Part shown: piece by piece, positions 1 through 6,430 of the stretch | Layout of the letters: each line of letters starts with the position of its first letter | How positions within the stretch are numbered: the stretch's first letter is position 1 | NCBI GenBank assembly: GCA_003517725.1 | Contig: DOZZ01000311.1 | Span: forward strand, 19,125 to 27,013 | Length of the DNA: 7,889 nucleotides | Direction of reading: 5' to 3' | Source of the DNA: Bryobacterales bacterium | GTDB taxonomy: Bacteria; Acidobacteriota; Terriglobia; Bryobacterales; Bryobacteraceae | The notes under the pieces: generated by a model | The model's input: only the letters and a program-made list of their open reading frames with translations | Told to the model about the DNA's origin: nothing | Database searches by the model: none | Program-made: the position numbers and the translations under genes

Positions 1-980
1 AGGAGCGTCGCAATCGCGGCCAAATCCATTTCCATGCGGTAGAGCAGGGCATTGAGCGCCACCGGGTTGTAGTTAATGATGTCGACGCTAAAAGGCCCAA
101 AACGCGCCGAGGGATCGAAACCGGATTCGCGCATGGCCCGGTCGGCCACGAAGAAGAGCGGCGTCAGGCGCCCGGTGGCGCGGTCGTAGAACTGTTTAAC
201 GTCGTACTCCTGGACGTCATGCGTGCGGTAATACTGGGCCACCCGGTCGTAATGGTTTTTACCGGAGTCGTCGCGCTCGCCGAACACCACTTCGGGCGCC
301 GGCTGGTCGGAGCCGCCGTGATAGCGCGACAGCCCAGTCTGGGGCGTTAAGTGCGGCTCCTGCATCCAGTATTCGTAATAGCGGCGCAGGGCCGGCAGGC
401 TGTGCCGCAGCCAAGCCGTGTCGCCGGTGGCGCGGTACACATCGAGCACCATGCGGCTTAGGAACGGCGGCTGTGAGCGCGTCAGATAATAGGTCCGGTT
501 GGCATTCAGAACCTTGCCGTAATGCTGCACCTCATATAGAAAATTGTCGGTCATGCTCCGGGCCAAACTCACGTGCCCGTCCTGCAGCAGGCCCAGCAAA
601 ATGAAATAGCTGTCCCACCCATACATCTCGTTGAAGCGCCCGCCCGGCACCACGTACGGCCCCGGCAAATACAAGAGCCCGGACTCCTGCGTGGCCGCCC
701 CGGTCAGTTGGCGGACGGTTAGACGCGGCGCGTCGGCCTTGGGCAGCGTGGCTTTCAGGGCGCGCTCAATTTTGGCGGCGTCCTCGTCGGGAGCGACCCA
801 GATGACCACTTGGCCCGATTGTTTCACCTTGGAATCCTGCGCCGATTCCAGGGCTGAAGCATTGGAGCGCGTCAACGTATTCCAGGCGTTGTGAATATAG
901 TCGCGAACTTCCTGGACCGCGGGACATTGCGCGGGCGCGGGAGTAACGGCCGCGAGGCACAACAGCAAGTATTTCAGCAT
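1..980 (-). CDS. treA: Secreted alpha,alpha-trehalase, GH37 family (3' end beyond left edge)
   Basis: Hydrolyses trehalose to two glucoses, probably in the periplasm. About 326 residues are visible, and the C-terminal part lies off the left edge (E. coli TreA has about 565). Residues 1-17 form a signal peptide (MLKYLLL, ending in APA before Gln18). Residues 112-125 match trehalase signature 1, PGGRFxExYxWDxY. Residues 161-172 (NRTYYLTRSQPP) match the conserved active-site Arg segment. ESGFDPSARF at 285-294 aligns with the ESGWDxSSRW block of E. coli TreA, placing the catalytic acid at Asp289. Signature 2 and the catalytic base are not in the window. Start: ATG at 980 is preferred because it has GGGGGA just upstream and begins the signal peptide; an in-frame ATG at 992 would add four residues. 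The gene diverges from the redoxin gene. The family call is firm; the periplasmic role is inferred from the signal peptide. Confidence 0.93.
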   Translation of the reverse strand, partial: MLKYLLLCLAAVTPAPAQCPAVQEVRDYIHNAWNTLTRSNASALESAQDSKVKQSGQVVIWVAPDEDAAKIERALKATLPKADAPRLTVRQLTGAATQESGLLYLPGPYVVPGGRFNEMYGWDSYFILLGLLQDGHVSLARSMTDNFLYEVQHYGKVLNANRTYYLTRSQPPFLSRMVLDVYRATGDTAWLRHSLPALRRYYEYWMQEPHLTPQTGLSRYHGGSDQPAPEVVFGERDDSGKNHYDRVAQYYRTHDVQEYDVKQFYDRATGRLTPLFFVADRAMRESGFDPSARFGPFSVDIINYNPVALNALLYRMEMDLAAIATL

Positions 981-1055
981 GTGTTCCCCCATGTTTCGCA
1001 AGCAGGTAAAAAGCCCTTGGGGCATAGCCTACGGGATGCCCGCTAGCCTACCGCA

Positions 1056-1065
1056 CGTTATAACG
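1056..1065. promoter_or_regulatory. Palindromic TATAAC box in the trehalase/redoxin divergent region
   Basis: CGTTATAACG is a perfect 10-bp palindrome, so both strands read TATAAC, one mismatch from the sigma70 -10 consensus. On the plus strand a transcript would begin near 1071, only about five bases before the ATG at 1076. On the minus strand it would leave a leader of roughly 70 bases before the trehalase ATG. No convincing -35 hexamer is seen on either side, so this could equally be an operator or chance. Confidence 0.28.
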
Positions 1066-1075
1066 GGCAGCTACA

Positions 1076-1585
1076 ATGGACGCCATGCCGTTGCTGTTGC
1101 TGTGGCTGGCGCTGGCCGCGCCGAACCTGCTGATGCCGCGCGGAGAGAAGGCGCTGGTGCTGCTGTTCGTGCGGGCCGATTGCCCCATCTCGAACCGCTA
1201 CGCTCCCGAAATTCAGCGGCTGCACGCGGTGTATGGCGCGCGAGGCATTGAGTTCCGCCTGGTCTATCCCGAGCGCGGCCTTAGCCCGGCGGCTATCGAG
1301 CAGCACCGCCGCGTTTACGGCTACACCATTCCGGGGGTAGCTGATGGCGACCGCTTCTACACTATCAAGGCACAGGCCCGGACCACGCCCGAAGCCGCGG
1401 TGTTCGTGGGTGGACGGCTGGTGTACCGGGGCCGTATCGACGATCGCTATGCCGATTTCGGCAAAGCCCGCCCGGAGCCCACCGAGCGTGATCTAGACGC
1501 CGTGCTGGCCGCGATTGTGAAGGGCCGGACAGTGTTGTTTCATCAGACCCGGGCCATTGGCTGCGCCATTGAAAACGAGCCATGA
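1076..1585 (+). CDS. Exported redoxin-like (thioredoxin-fold) protein paired with the copper monooxygenase
   Basis: A 169-residue thioredoxin-fold protein of the AhpC/TSA-redoxin type. Residues 4-16 are a hydrophobic export signal. The first core strand (KALVLLFV, 25-32) leads into the redox motif D35-CPISN-R41, in which Cys36 is the only cysteine where classical thioredoxins have CxxC. TPEAAVF at 104-110 holds the cis-Pro-like position (Pro105), followed by RLVYRGRIDDRY at 114-125. A second cysteine, Cys163, sits near the C-terminus in an IGCAI context. From memory, family members also have two such widely separated cysteines and neighbour cytochrome-c/monooxygenase proteins. The stop overlaps the next ATG (ATGA), so translation is probably coupled and the two products likely act together. 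Plausible roles are thiol redox or copper delivery; neither is shown. No strong ribosome site precedes ATG 1076, and ATG 1085 (residue 4) is an equally possible start. Confidence 0.85.
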   Translation: MDAMPLLLLWLALAAPNLLMPRGEKALVLLFVRADCPISNRYAPEIQRLHAVYGARGIEFRLVYPERGLSPAAIEQHRRVYGYTIPGVADGDRFYTIKAQARTTPEAAVFVGGRLVYRGRIDDRYADFGKARPEPTERDLDAVLAAIVKGRTVLFHQTRAIGCAIENEP

Positions 1586-3438
1586 AGGTGGTGCTGCTGG
1601 CGCTGTTAACGGCCTTGGCGGCGCGCGCCGCTGCGGTAACGTTCAACCGGCAAATTGCGCCGATTCTGTTTCAGAACTGCGCGGCCTGCCACCGTCCCGG
1701 TGAAGCCGCGCCGTTTCCGCTGCTCACGTATCACGATGCGAGGCAGCACGCCTCGCAGATTTTGGCGGTCACCCGGCGCGGCTATATGCCGCCCTGGCCA
1801 CCGGCGCCGGGGTATGGCGATTTCGCGGGCACCCGCCGACTTAGCGCGGAACAAGTGCGCCTGATTGCGGCCTGGGTCGAAGGCGGCGCGCCCGAAGGGG
1901 ATGCCGCGGACCTGCCGCCGGCTCCGAAATTTACCGACGGATGGCAGTTGGGTGCGCCCGACTTAGTGGTGCCGATGCCCCGGAGCTACCAATTAGCGGC
2001 CGGCGGCGCCGATGTGTTTCGCAACTTCGTGATTCCCGTGCATCTTGAGGAGACGCGCTATATCCGGGCCGTCGAACTGCGCCCCGGCAATCAGAAAATC
2101 GTGCACCACGCCAACATCGTGGTCGATCGGACTCGATCGCTGCGCCGCCGCGATGGCCGCGACGGGCAACCCGGCTTCCCCGGCATGGACGTCACCACGG
2201 AATCGGGCGCCGAGTTCGACCCGGACTCGCACTTCCTGTTCTGGAAGCCGGGTTCCGTGGCGCAGCCGGAACCGGACGACATGGCTTGGCGCCTTGACCC
2301 CGGCACCGATCTAATTTTGAACATGCATCTGCAGCCTTCGGGCAAACCGGAATCGCTCCAGCCGAAGATCGGGCTGTACTTCGCCTCGCGAGCGCCCACG
2401 CGTTTCCCGATGCTGCTGCAGCTCGAGCATGACGGCGCGCTGGAGATTCCACCGGGCGCGCGCGATTTTTCGGTGAGCGACCATCTGACGCTGCCGGTCG
2501 CGGTCAACGTGCTGGCGATCTATCCGCACGCGCACTATTTGGGTCACCGCGTCGAGGCCTGGGCTACGCTGCCCGATGGGCGGCGGCGCTGGCTTATTAA
2601 GATCGACGATTGGGACATCAATTGGCAGGCAGTCTACAACTATCGCGAGCCGGTGGCACTGCCCAAAGGAACGCAGGTCGCGATGCGAATCACGTACGAC
2701 AACTCGACGCTGAATCCGCGCAACCCAAACCATCCGCCGAAACTGGTGCGCAACGGCAACCGCAGCGAAGACGAGATGGGCCATGTCTGGCTGCAGGTGC
2801 TGCCGGCCAAGGCGTCCGCGGAAGACCCGAGGCTGCTGCTGCAGGAGGCCGTCATGCGCCGGCGGCTGGAGAAATATCCCGGCGATTTTGTGGCGCAGTA
2901 CAGTCTCGGCGCACTGCTCGCCTTCCGCGGCCGGCAGCGCGAGGCCATTCCGTATTTCGAAGCGGCGCTGCGCAGCCAGCCATCGAGCGCCACGGCGCGC
3001 AACGGTCTGGCCGCCGCGCTGCTGGCGGACGATAGGCTGGACGAGGCCATTCGCGAATTGCGGCATACCCTGCAACTCGACCCCGAATACGACAACGCCC
3101 GCTACAACCTGGCGCGCGCGCTCACGGCCCAGGGCGATGCCGCGGGGGCCGTGGAGCAGTACCGGGCTTATTTGAAGCGCCAACCCGAAGATGCCGCGGC
3201 CCACTTGAATCTAGGCCGGCTATACGTGGCGCAGAAGCGTTATGACGAAGCCCTGCCGCAGATGCAGATAGCGGCGCGTCTGAAGCCCGACGACGCCGAT
3301 CTGCAGACCGACCTGGGAGCGTTACTGGCGATGAAGGGCGATCTGCCCGCGGCGATCGCCGCGTTCGAACACGCCCTGCGCATCGATCCTAGTCACAAGG
3401 TGGCGCGAGCCAACCTGAATCGCGCTCGGGCGCATTAG
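1582..3438 (+). CDS. Exported cytochrome c / PHM-like copper monooxygenase / TPR fusion protein
   Basis: This 618-residue protein has a signal peptide at 1-18. A c-type haem domain spans about 20-110, with CAACH at 33-37 and Met69 in GYMPPWPP as possible distal ligand. A central region at about 120-410 reproduces the PHM copper ligands in order: His175-His176 (KIVHHAN), His249 (NMHLQPSG), His316 and His318 (YPHAHYLGH) and Met399 (EDEMGHVW). Rat PHM has HH107/108, H172, H242/H244 and M314, with comparable spacing. Five TPRs follow at about 437-606. PHM-type enzymes hydroxylate C-H bonds using two copper sites, O2 and an external reductant. Here the attached haem could supply the electrons (inference). 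The substrate is unknown, and the TPRs suggest a protein partner. The protein should act in the periplasm or at the cell surface. The ATG overlaps the redoxin stop (ATGA). Databases usually label such proteins as TPR or cytochrome c proteins, which hides the central enzyme. Confidence 0.88.
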   Translation: MKVVLLALLTALAARAAAVTFNRQIAPILFQNCAACHRPGEAAPFPLLTYHDARQHASQILAVTRRGYMPPWPPAPGYGDFAGTRRLSAEQVRLIAAWVEGGAPEGDAADLPPAPKFTDGWQLGAPDLVVPMPRSYQLAAGGADVFRNFVIPVHLEETRYIRAVELRPGNQKIVHHANIVVDRTRSLRRRDGRDGQPGFPGMDVTTESGAEFDPDSHFLFWKPGSVAQPEPDDMAWRLDPGTDLILNMHLQPSGKPESLQPKIGLYFASRAPTRFPMLLQLEHDGALEIPPGARDFSVSDHLTLPVAVNVLAIYPHAHYLGHRVEAWATLPDGRRRWLIKIDDWDINWQAVYNYREPVALPKGTQVAMRITYDNSTLNPRNPNHPPKLVRNGNRSEDEMGHVWLQVLPAKASAEDPRLLLQEAVMRRRLEKYPGDFVAQYSLGALLAFRGRQREAIPYFEAALRSQPSSATARNGLAAALLADDRLDEAIRELRHTLQLDPEYDNARYNLARALTAQGDAAGAVEQYRAYLKRQPEDAAAHLNLGRLYVAQKRYDEALPQMQIAARLKPDDADLQTDLGALLAMKGDLPAAIAAFEHALRIDPSHKVARANLNRARAH

Positions 3439-3526
3439 CGGAGCACTTCGCGGAGCTTTTCTGGTGACGACCGCATGCCAGGGGTCTAAAAAAATTCGGC
3501 TGAGTCGTTAACAGAGCCGTTCGCTT

Positions 3527-3542
3527 GCGTGATCTATCACGC
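3527..3542. repeat. Perfect interrupted palindrome GCGTGAT-CT-ATCACGC
   Basis: Seven-base arms are separated by two bases in the gap between two convergent genes. In RNA it would form a hairpin, extendable by two G-U pairs and one C-G pair using TT at 3525-3526 and GGG at 3543-3545. No T-run follows on either strand, so it is not a standard intrinsic terminator. It may be a protein-binding site, a factor-dependent end or a transcript-stabilising hairpin. Confidence 0.4.
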
Positions 3543-3553
3543 GGGGCCGAAAC

Positions 3554-3582
3554 GTCGCTCGGAGCGGCCGCGACAGATTTTT
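3554..3582 (+). terminator. Weak intrinsic-terminator-like hairpin for the monooxygenase operon
   Basis: GTCGC (3554-3558) pairs with GCGAC (3570-3574) around an 11-base loop that can itself form CGCT/AGCG. AGATTTTT follows, giving five Ts at 3578-3582. It lies about 115 bases after the monooxygenase stop and reads in the right direction. The stem is short and the loop large, so the call is tentative. The other 168 bases of this gap show no open frame worth calling. Confidence 0.3.
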
Positions 3583-3606
3583 CATGAGCTTGCGGGACCT
3601 GAGTGT

Positions 3607-4647
3607 CTAAAAGTGCAAGGGCGTTGCCAATTTTGAGTTTTCCCATTCAAGCGTTGCTTCGATACCTGCCTGTTTCGTAACTTGCGGTTTCCAGGCCAGT
3701 AGCTTCGAAGCTTTGGCATTGTCCGCGACGAAGTATTTCTGATCGCTTTGGCGCCACGGCAAACGCTCATAGTTCATCTTGATTCCGAGACGCGCTTCGA
3801 GAAACTGAAACAGCTCGATCAGCGACATGCTGTTTTCCGCTGCGCCGCCGATGTTGAAGGCGTGGCCGCGCGCTGCATCGATATGTTCCGCGGCGGCCAT
3901 GTAGCATGCCACGGCGTCGGACACATGCAGCAGATCGCGCACCTGTTTGCCATCACCCGAGATGGTGAATGGCGGACGCTCGGGCTGCCTCATGGTCTCG
4001 ATGGCCTGCTGGCAGAACCATCCCACCCAACCCTGGTCGAAGGTCGCGAACTGGCGGCCTCCATAGATGGTGGAGTGCCGCAGCACCACGGTGTCCAAGC
4101 CGAAGCCGCGAGCGTAATCGAGCATGTACTGATCGGCGGCCCCCTTCGAGCAGCCGTAGGGAGTGTGAAATTCGAGCGGCGCGGATTCATCGACACCCTG
4201 GCGCACATCGCGCGGGTGATACCGCGTATCGCCTTCCACAAGGTCCAGAAAACCTAAATTGCCGTAAACCTTGTTGCTCGACGCATAGACCACGGTGAGC
4301 ATGGGAGCGTAGGCGCGTACCGCCTCCAGCAGATTGATGGAGCCGAGCACGTTGATCTCGAAGTCGCGGCGCGGGCTGCGCAGTGAGGTGGTCATGGCCA
4401 CCTGGCCCGCCAGATGGAAGACCGCGCGCAAGCCGGGCTGCCTGACGGCCTCTTCCATTTCGAAAGGGTTGCGCGTGTCGGCGTGGACGAACAGGAAAGA
4501 GCCGAGCGACCGTAGCCACGTCAGATTGGCGAAAGCGCCATCGCGCGAGAGGTTATCCAATACAGTGACGGTCTCGCCCTTGCGAATCAGATAGGCCGCC
4601 ATGTTACTCCCGACGAAGCCGCAACCTCCGGTAATCAGATAGCTCAT
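3607..4647 (-). CDS. rfbE: CDP-paratose 2-epimerase (CDP-tyvelose epimerase, RfbE type)
   Basis: Converts CDP-paratose to CDP-tyvelose using tightly bound NAD, in the cytoplasm, as the last step of tyvelose precursor synthesis. The 346 residues are close to the roughly 338 of Salmonella RfbE. It is an extended SDR. TGGCGFVG at 6-13 is the NAD-binding glycine motif, Asp31 closes the second strand (VLDN), and the catalytic set is Ser123/Ser124 with Tyr164 and Lys168 in PYGCSK. The RfbE-specific blocks are very clear: SSNKVYGNLGF at 123-133, FHTPYGCSKGAADQYMLDYA at 160-179, YGGRQFATFDQGWVGWFCQ at 195-213, and the later ISGDGKQVRDLLH and FNIGG. These distinguish it from UDP-glucose 4-epimerases. 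It is the last gene of a three-gene minus-strand operon, starting 6 bases after the glycosyltransferase stop. An AAGGA lies rather far upstream (about 13 bases). The neighbouring RfbH supports the assignment. Confidence 0.92.
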   Translation of the reverse strand: MSYLITGGCGFVGSNMAAYLIRKGETVTVLDNLSRDGAFANLTWLRSLGSFLFVHADTRNPFEMEEAVRQPGLRAVFHLAGQVAMTTSLRSPRRDFEINVLGSINLLEAVRAYAPMLTVVYASSNKVYGNLGFLDLVEGDTRYHPRDVRQGVDESAPLEFHTPYGCSKGAADQYMLDYARGFGLDTVVLRHSTIYGGRQFATFDQGWVGWFCQQAIETMRQPERPPFTISGDGKQVRDLLHVSDAVACYMAAAEHIDAARGHAFNIGGAAENSMSLIELFQFLEARLGIKMNYERLPWRQSDQKYFVADNAKASKLLAWKPQVTKQAGIEATLEWENSKLATPLHF

Positions 4648-4653
4648 GGCAGG

Positions 4654-5394
4654 TCAGAGGTCCTTTCGCAGTTCCCGGCGCGCCGCCGCGCGGAACTTGC
4701 TCAGCCGGATCAACGTTTTCAGATAACTGGCGGCAAACGTGACCAGGTTGCGTTTGCTGACGCCGGCTTTGCGGCGCTCGAAGGTCATGGGCACTTCGAT
4801 CAAGGTGGCGTGCGCGCGGCCGGCGACCAGCTTAATCAGGATTTCTTCAATGATATCGAAGTCGTTAGATATTAATTGCAGTCCGCGCAAAGGGTCTCCG
4901 CGGTATAAGCGGAAGCTATTGGTCACGTCCTTGCAGTCGAGTTGGAACGCTAGACGGAAAGTCAGGTTCACCACATATGACATGCCGATCAGAAGCGCCG
5001 GGTTTTCGGTGGAGCCGCCGCGCGTATAGCGCGAGCCGATCACGATGTCGCGAGCGGTCCTTTGGCTCCAGAGCGACTGGATATAGGCGGGATTATGCGA
5101 CCCGTCAGCGTCCATGAAGACGATAAAATCGCCGCCGGCTTCGGCAATGCCGGTTCTAACCGCGTCTCCGTAGTTATTGCCGCCGGTGCGGTGGACGTGG
5201 CGCACGGCGTTGGCGGCGCACACGGCGGCGGTATCGTCCACGGGCTGTTGCGCGTCGACAATCAGGATCTCGCTGGCCGGCGTCAACAGCGCTACTTGCT
5301 CTTTCAAGCCCGGCAGCAGTTGCCGCAGAGAGTCGGCTTCGCGGTAAGCGGGAAGCACCACGCTTAGTTGGAGCGCCGATTGGGAGTTATTCAT
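4654..5394 (-). CDS. GT2 glycosyltransferase, dolichol-phosphate-mannose-synthase-like
   Basis: A 246-residue GT-A fold family 2 transferase without membrane segments. The N-terminal strand is LSVVLPAYREADSL (10-23). The nucleotide-sugar metal motif is DADGSH at 95-100, GNNYGDAVRTGI sits at 72-83, and GSRYTRGG at 120-127, NSFRLYR at 159-165 and FERRKAGVSK at 205-214 match the DPM1-like subgroup. The usual VDDxSxDGT loop is replaced by VDAQQPVDDT at 46-55, with Ala48 for the second Asp. The C-terminus (about 222-246) is basic and may contact the membrane. It likely transfers a sugar to a polyprenyl phosphate or a lipid-linked glycan at the inner face of the membrane; donor and acceptor cannot be read from sequence. 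Its ATG lies 8 bases inside the upstream SDR gene and its stop is 6 bases before rfbE, so the three genes are co-transcribed. It may transfer the dideoxyhexose or another sugar of the same glycan. Confidence 0.87.
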   Translation of the reverse strand: MNNSQSALQLSVVLPAYREADSLRQLLPGLKEQVALLTPASEILIVDAQQPVDDTAAVCAANAVRHVHRTGGNNYGDAVRTGIAEAGGDFIVFMDADGSHNPAYIQSLWSQRTARDIVIGSRYTRGGSTENPALLIGMSYVVNLTFRLAFQLDCKDVTNSFRLYRGDPLRGLQLISNDFDIIEEILIKLVAGRAHATLIEVPMTFERRKAGVSKRNLVTFAASYLKTLIRLSKFRAAARRELRKDL

Positions 5395-6352
5395 AAGTCA
5401 TGCGCGGACGGCAAACTGCCAGCCCCGGGTAAGTGGATTGGGCCAGTTCCCAAACGGCGTATGCCAGGTTCGTCCGTGGCTTCCATGGTAATTGAGCGGC
5501 TTTATCAATATCGGCGACAAGGTGCATGGGCTCCTGCGGATGATACGGCAGCGCGCCAAACTGCAGGTCCACGCCCAGCTGCAACTCGCGGCATACGTTC
5601 CCCACGATCGTCCGCAACGGCAGATCGACACCGCTGCCGAGATTGAAAATCTCGATCGCTTCGCGCCGCGGGGTGTGGACCGCGGCGCGGATGGCCTCCG
5701 CAATATCCTGCGCCGCGCAGAAGTCGCGCCGCTGTGCGCCGGGTGACATCGGGAAGGGCTGGCCCGCGGCGGCCGCCCGCAGCAGGGCGGGGAACAGACG
5801 CCGGCCGCCATCGTGCGCGCCGGTGAATGTGAATGGGCGCAGCAGCGTCAGACGCCGATCGAACTCCACGGCGGCGGCCTGCAGCAGAAGATCCGCCGCG
5901 GCTTTGCTGGCCGCATAGGGATGACGCGTTTCGAGCGGATCGGTTTCGCGCAAAGGACGCCCCTGATCGCAGTACACCAGCGCCGTGCTGATGTGGATGA
6001 AGTGGCAGTCAGGCAGCCGGCACGCGCTTTCAAACAACTGCAGCGCCGACTCCGTATTGAAGCGCGTCATGGCGAACCAATCTTCGCGATCGGGCCGCAC
6101 GCCGCTCGCCGCGCAGTGGATGATCACATCGGGAGAAAACTCTGAGAACATGCGCCGCATCTGTGCGGCATCGGTAAGATCCAGCGCTTGCGTCTGTACA
6201 TTCGGCGGCAGCTTCGCTAAGGCTGGATCGAGCCTGCGCAGCGGCAGCAGAATGTGGGTATTGGGATCGGAGGACAGAAGCTCGACGGCGTGACGGCCCA
6301 GAGTACCGGTGGCGCCGGTGATTACGATTCTATGTGTCTGGTCTTCCGCCAT
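5387..6352 (-). CDS. Extended SDR, NAD(P)-dependent epimerase/reductase (candidate CDP-paratose synthase)
   Basis: A 321-residue extended short-chain dehydrogenase. TGATGTLG at 12-19 is the Rossmann glycine motif, CAASG at 80-84 is the strand-4 motif, and the catalytic set is Ser122 (ISTALVY), Tyr146 and Lys150 (PYAASK). RRDFCAAQDIAEAI at 208-221 and FNLGSG at 236-241 are the usual late SDR blocks. Sequence alone does not fix the reaction. Its place in an operon with rfbE and opposite rfbH makes the 4-keto reduction giving CDP-paratose (RfbS/Prt step) the leading hypothesis, although known Prt proteins are shorter (about 280). Start: ATG 6352 is chosen because GTGAGG lies just upstream, the glycine motif then sits at the usual depth, and a TATACT box is close. 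The frame is open back to 6454, but that extension is Arg/Cys-rich and would run into the divergent gene. An in-frame GTG at 6361 is an alternative. Confidence 0.85.
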   Translation of the reverse strand: MAEDQTHRIVITGATGTLGRHAVELLSSDPNTHILLPLRRLDPALAKLPPNVQTQALDLTDAAQMRRMFSEFSPDVIIHCAASGVRPDREDWFAMTRFNTESALQLFESACRLPDCHFIHISTALVYCDQGRPLRETDPLETRHPYAASKAAADLLLQAAAVEFDRRLTLLRPFTFTGAHDGGRRLFPALLRAAAAGQPFPMSPGAQRRDFCAAQDIAEAIRAAVHTPRREAIEIFNLGSGVDLPLRTIVGNVCRELQLGVDLQFGALPYHPQEPMHLVADIDKAAQLPWKPRTNLAYAVWELAQSTYPGLAVCRPRMTYE

Positions 6353-6374
6353 TCGCCTCACGCGCCGAAATTCG

Positions 6375-6380
6375 AGTATA
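6375..6380 (-). promoter_or_regulatory. Candidate -10 box (TATACT) for the SDR-GT2-rfbE operon
   Basis: Read on the minus strand the bases are TATACT, five of six matches to TATAAT. Transcription would start near 6368, leaving a leader of about 16 bases containing the GAGG ribosome site before ATG 6352. The -35 position has no good hexamer, so an activator or another sigma factor may be needed. Confidence 0.42.
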
Positions 6381-6395
6381 GCGGTTGTGCAGGTT

Positions 6396-6407
6396 GGACC
6401 ACGGTCC
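6396..6407. promoter_or_regulatory. Possible operator palindrome GGACC-AC-GGTCC in the divergent region
   Basis: Five-base perfect arms are separated by two bases, between the two divergent polysaccharide operons. It is flanked by a direct repeat, TTGTGC at 6385-6390 and 6411-6416, set 26 bases apart. It covers the expected -35 area of the minus-strand operon, so a protein bound here could act on both operons. On the plus strand, TTGGAC (6394) and TTAGAT (6417) are spaced 17 bases apart as a weak promoter for the membrane-protein gene. No regulator is encoded nearby. Confidence 0.28.
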
Positions 6408-6430
6408 CGATTGTGCTTAGATGAACCACA

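Noticed and set aside
1582..1692. Possibility that the N-terminal haem domain is a separate short cytochrome gene
   Set aside because: The frame is continuous from the signal peptide through the haem motif, copper motifs and TPRs, with no stop or shift.
2311..3204. Long minus-strand open frame (297 codons) antisense to the monooxygenase gene
   Set aside because: Its product is rich in Arg, Gln and His with no recognisable domain, and it lies wholly opposite a gene with clear motifs. Long antisense frames are common in GC-rich coding DNA.
3748..4257. Plus-strand open frame of 169 codons opposite rfbE
   Set aside because: It is the antisense shadow of a strongly conserved epimerase and has no domain or ribosome site.
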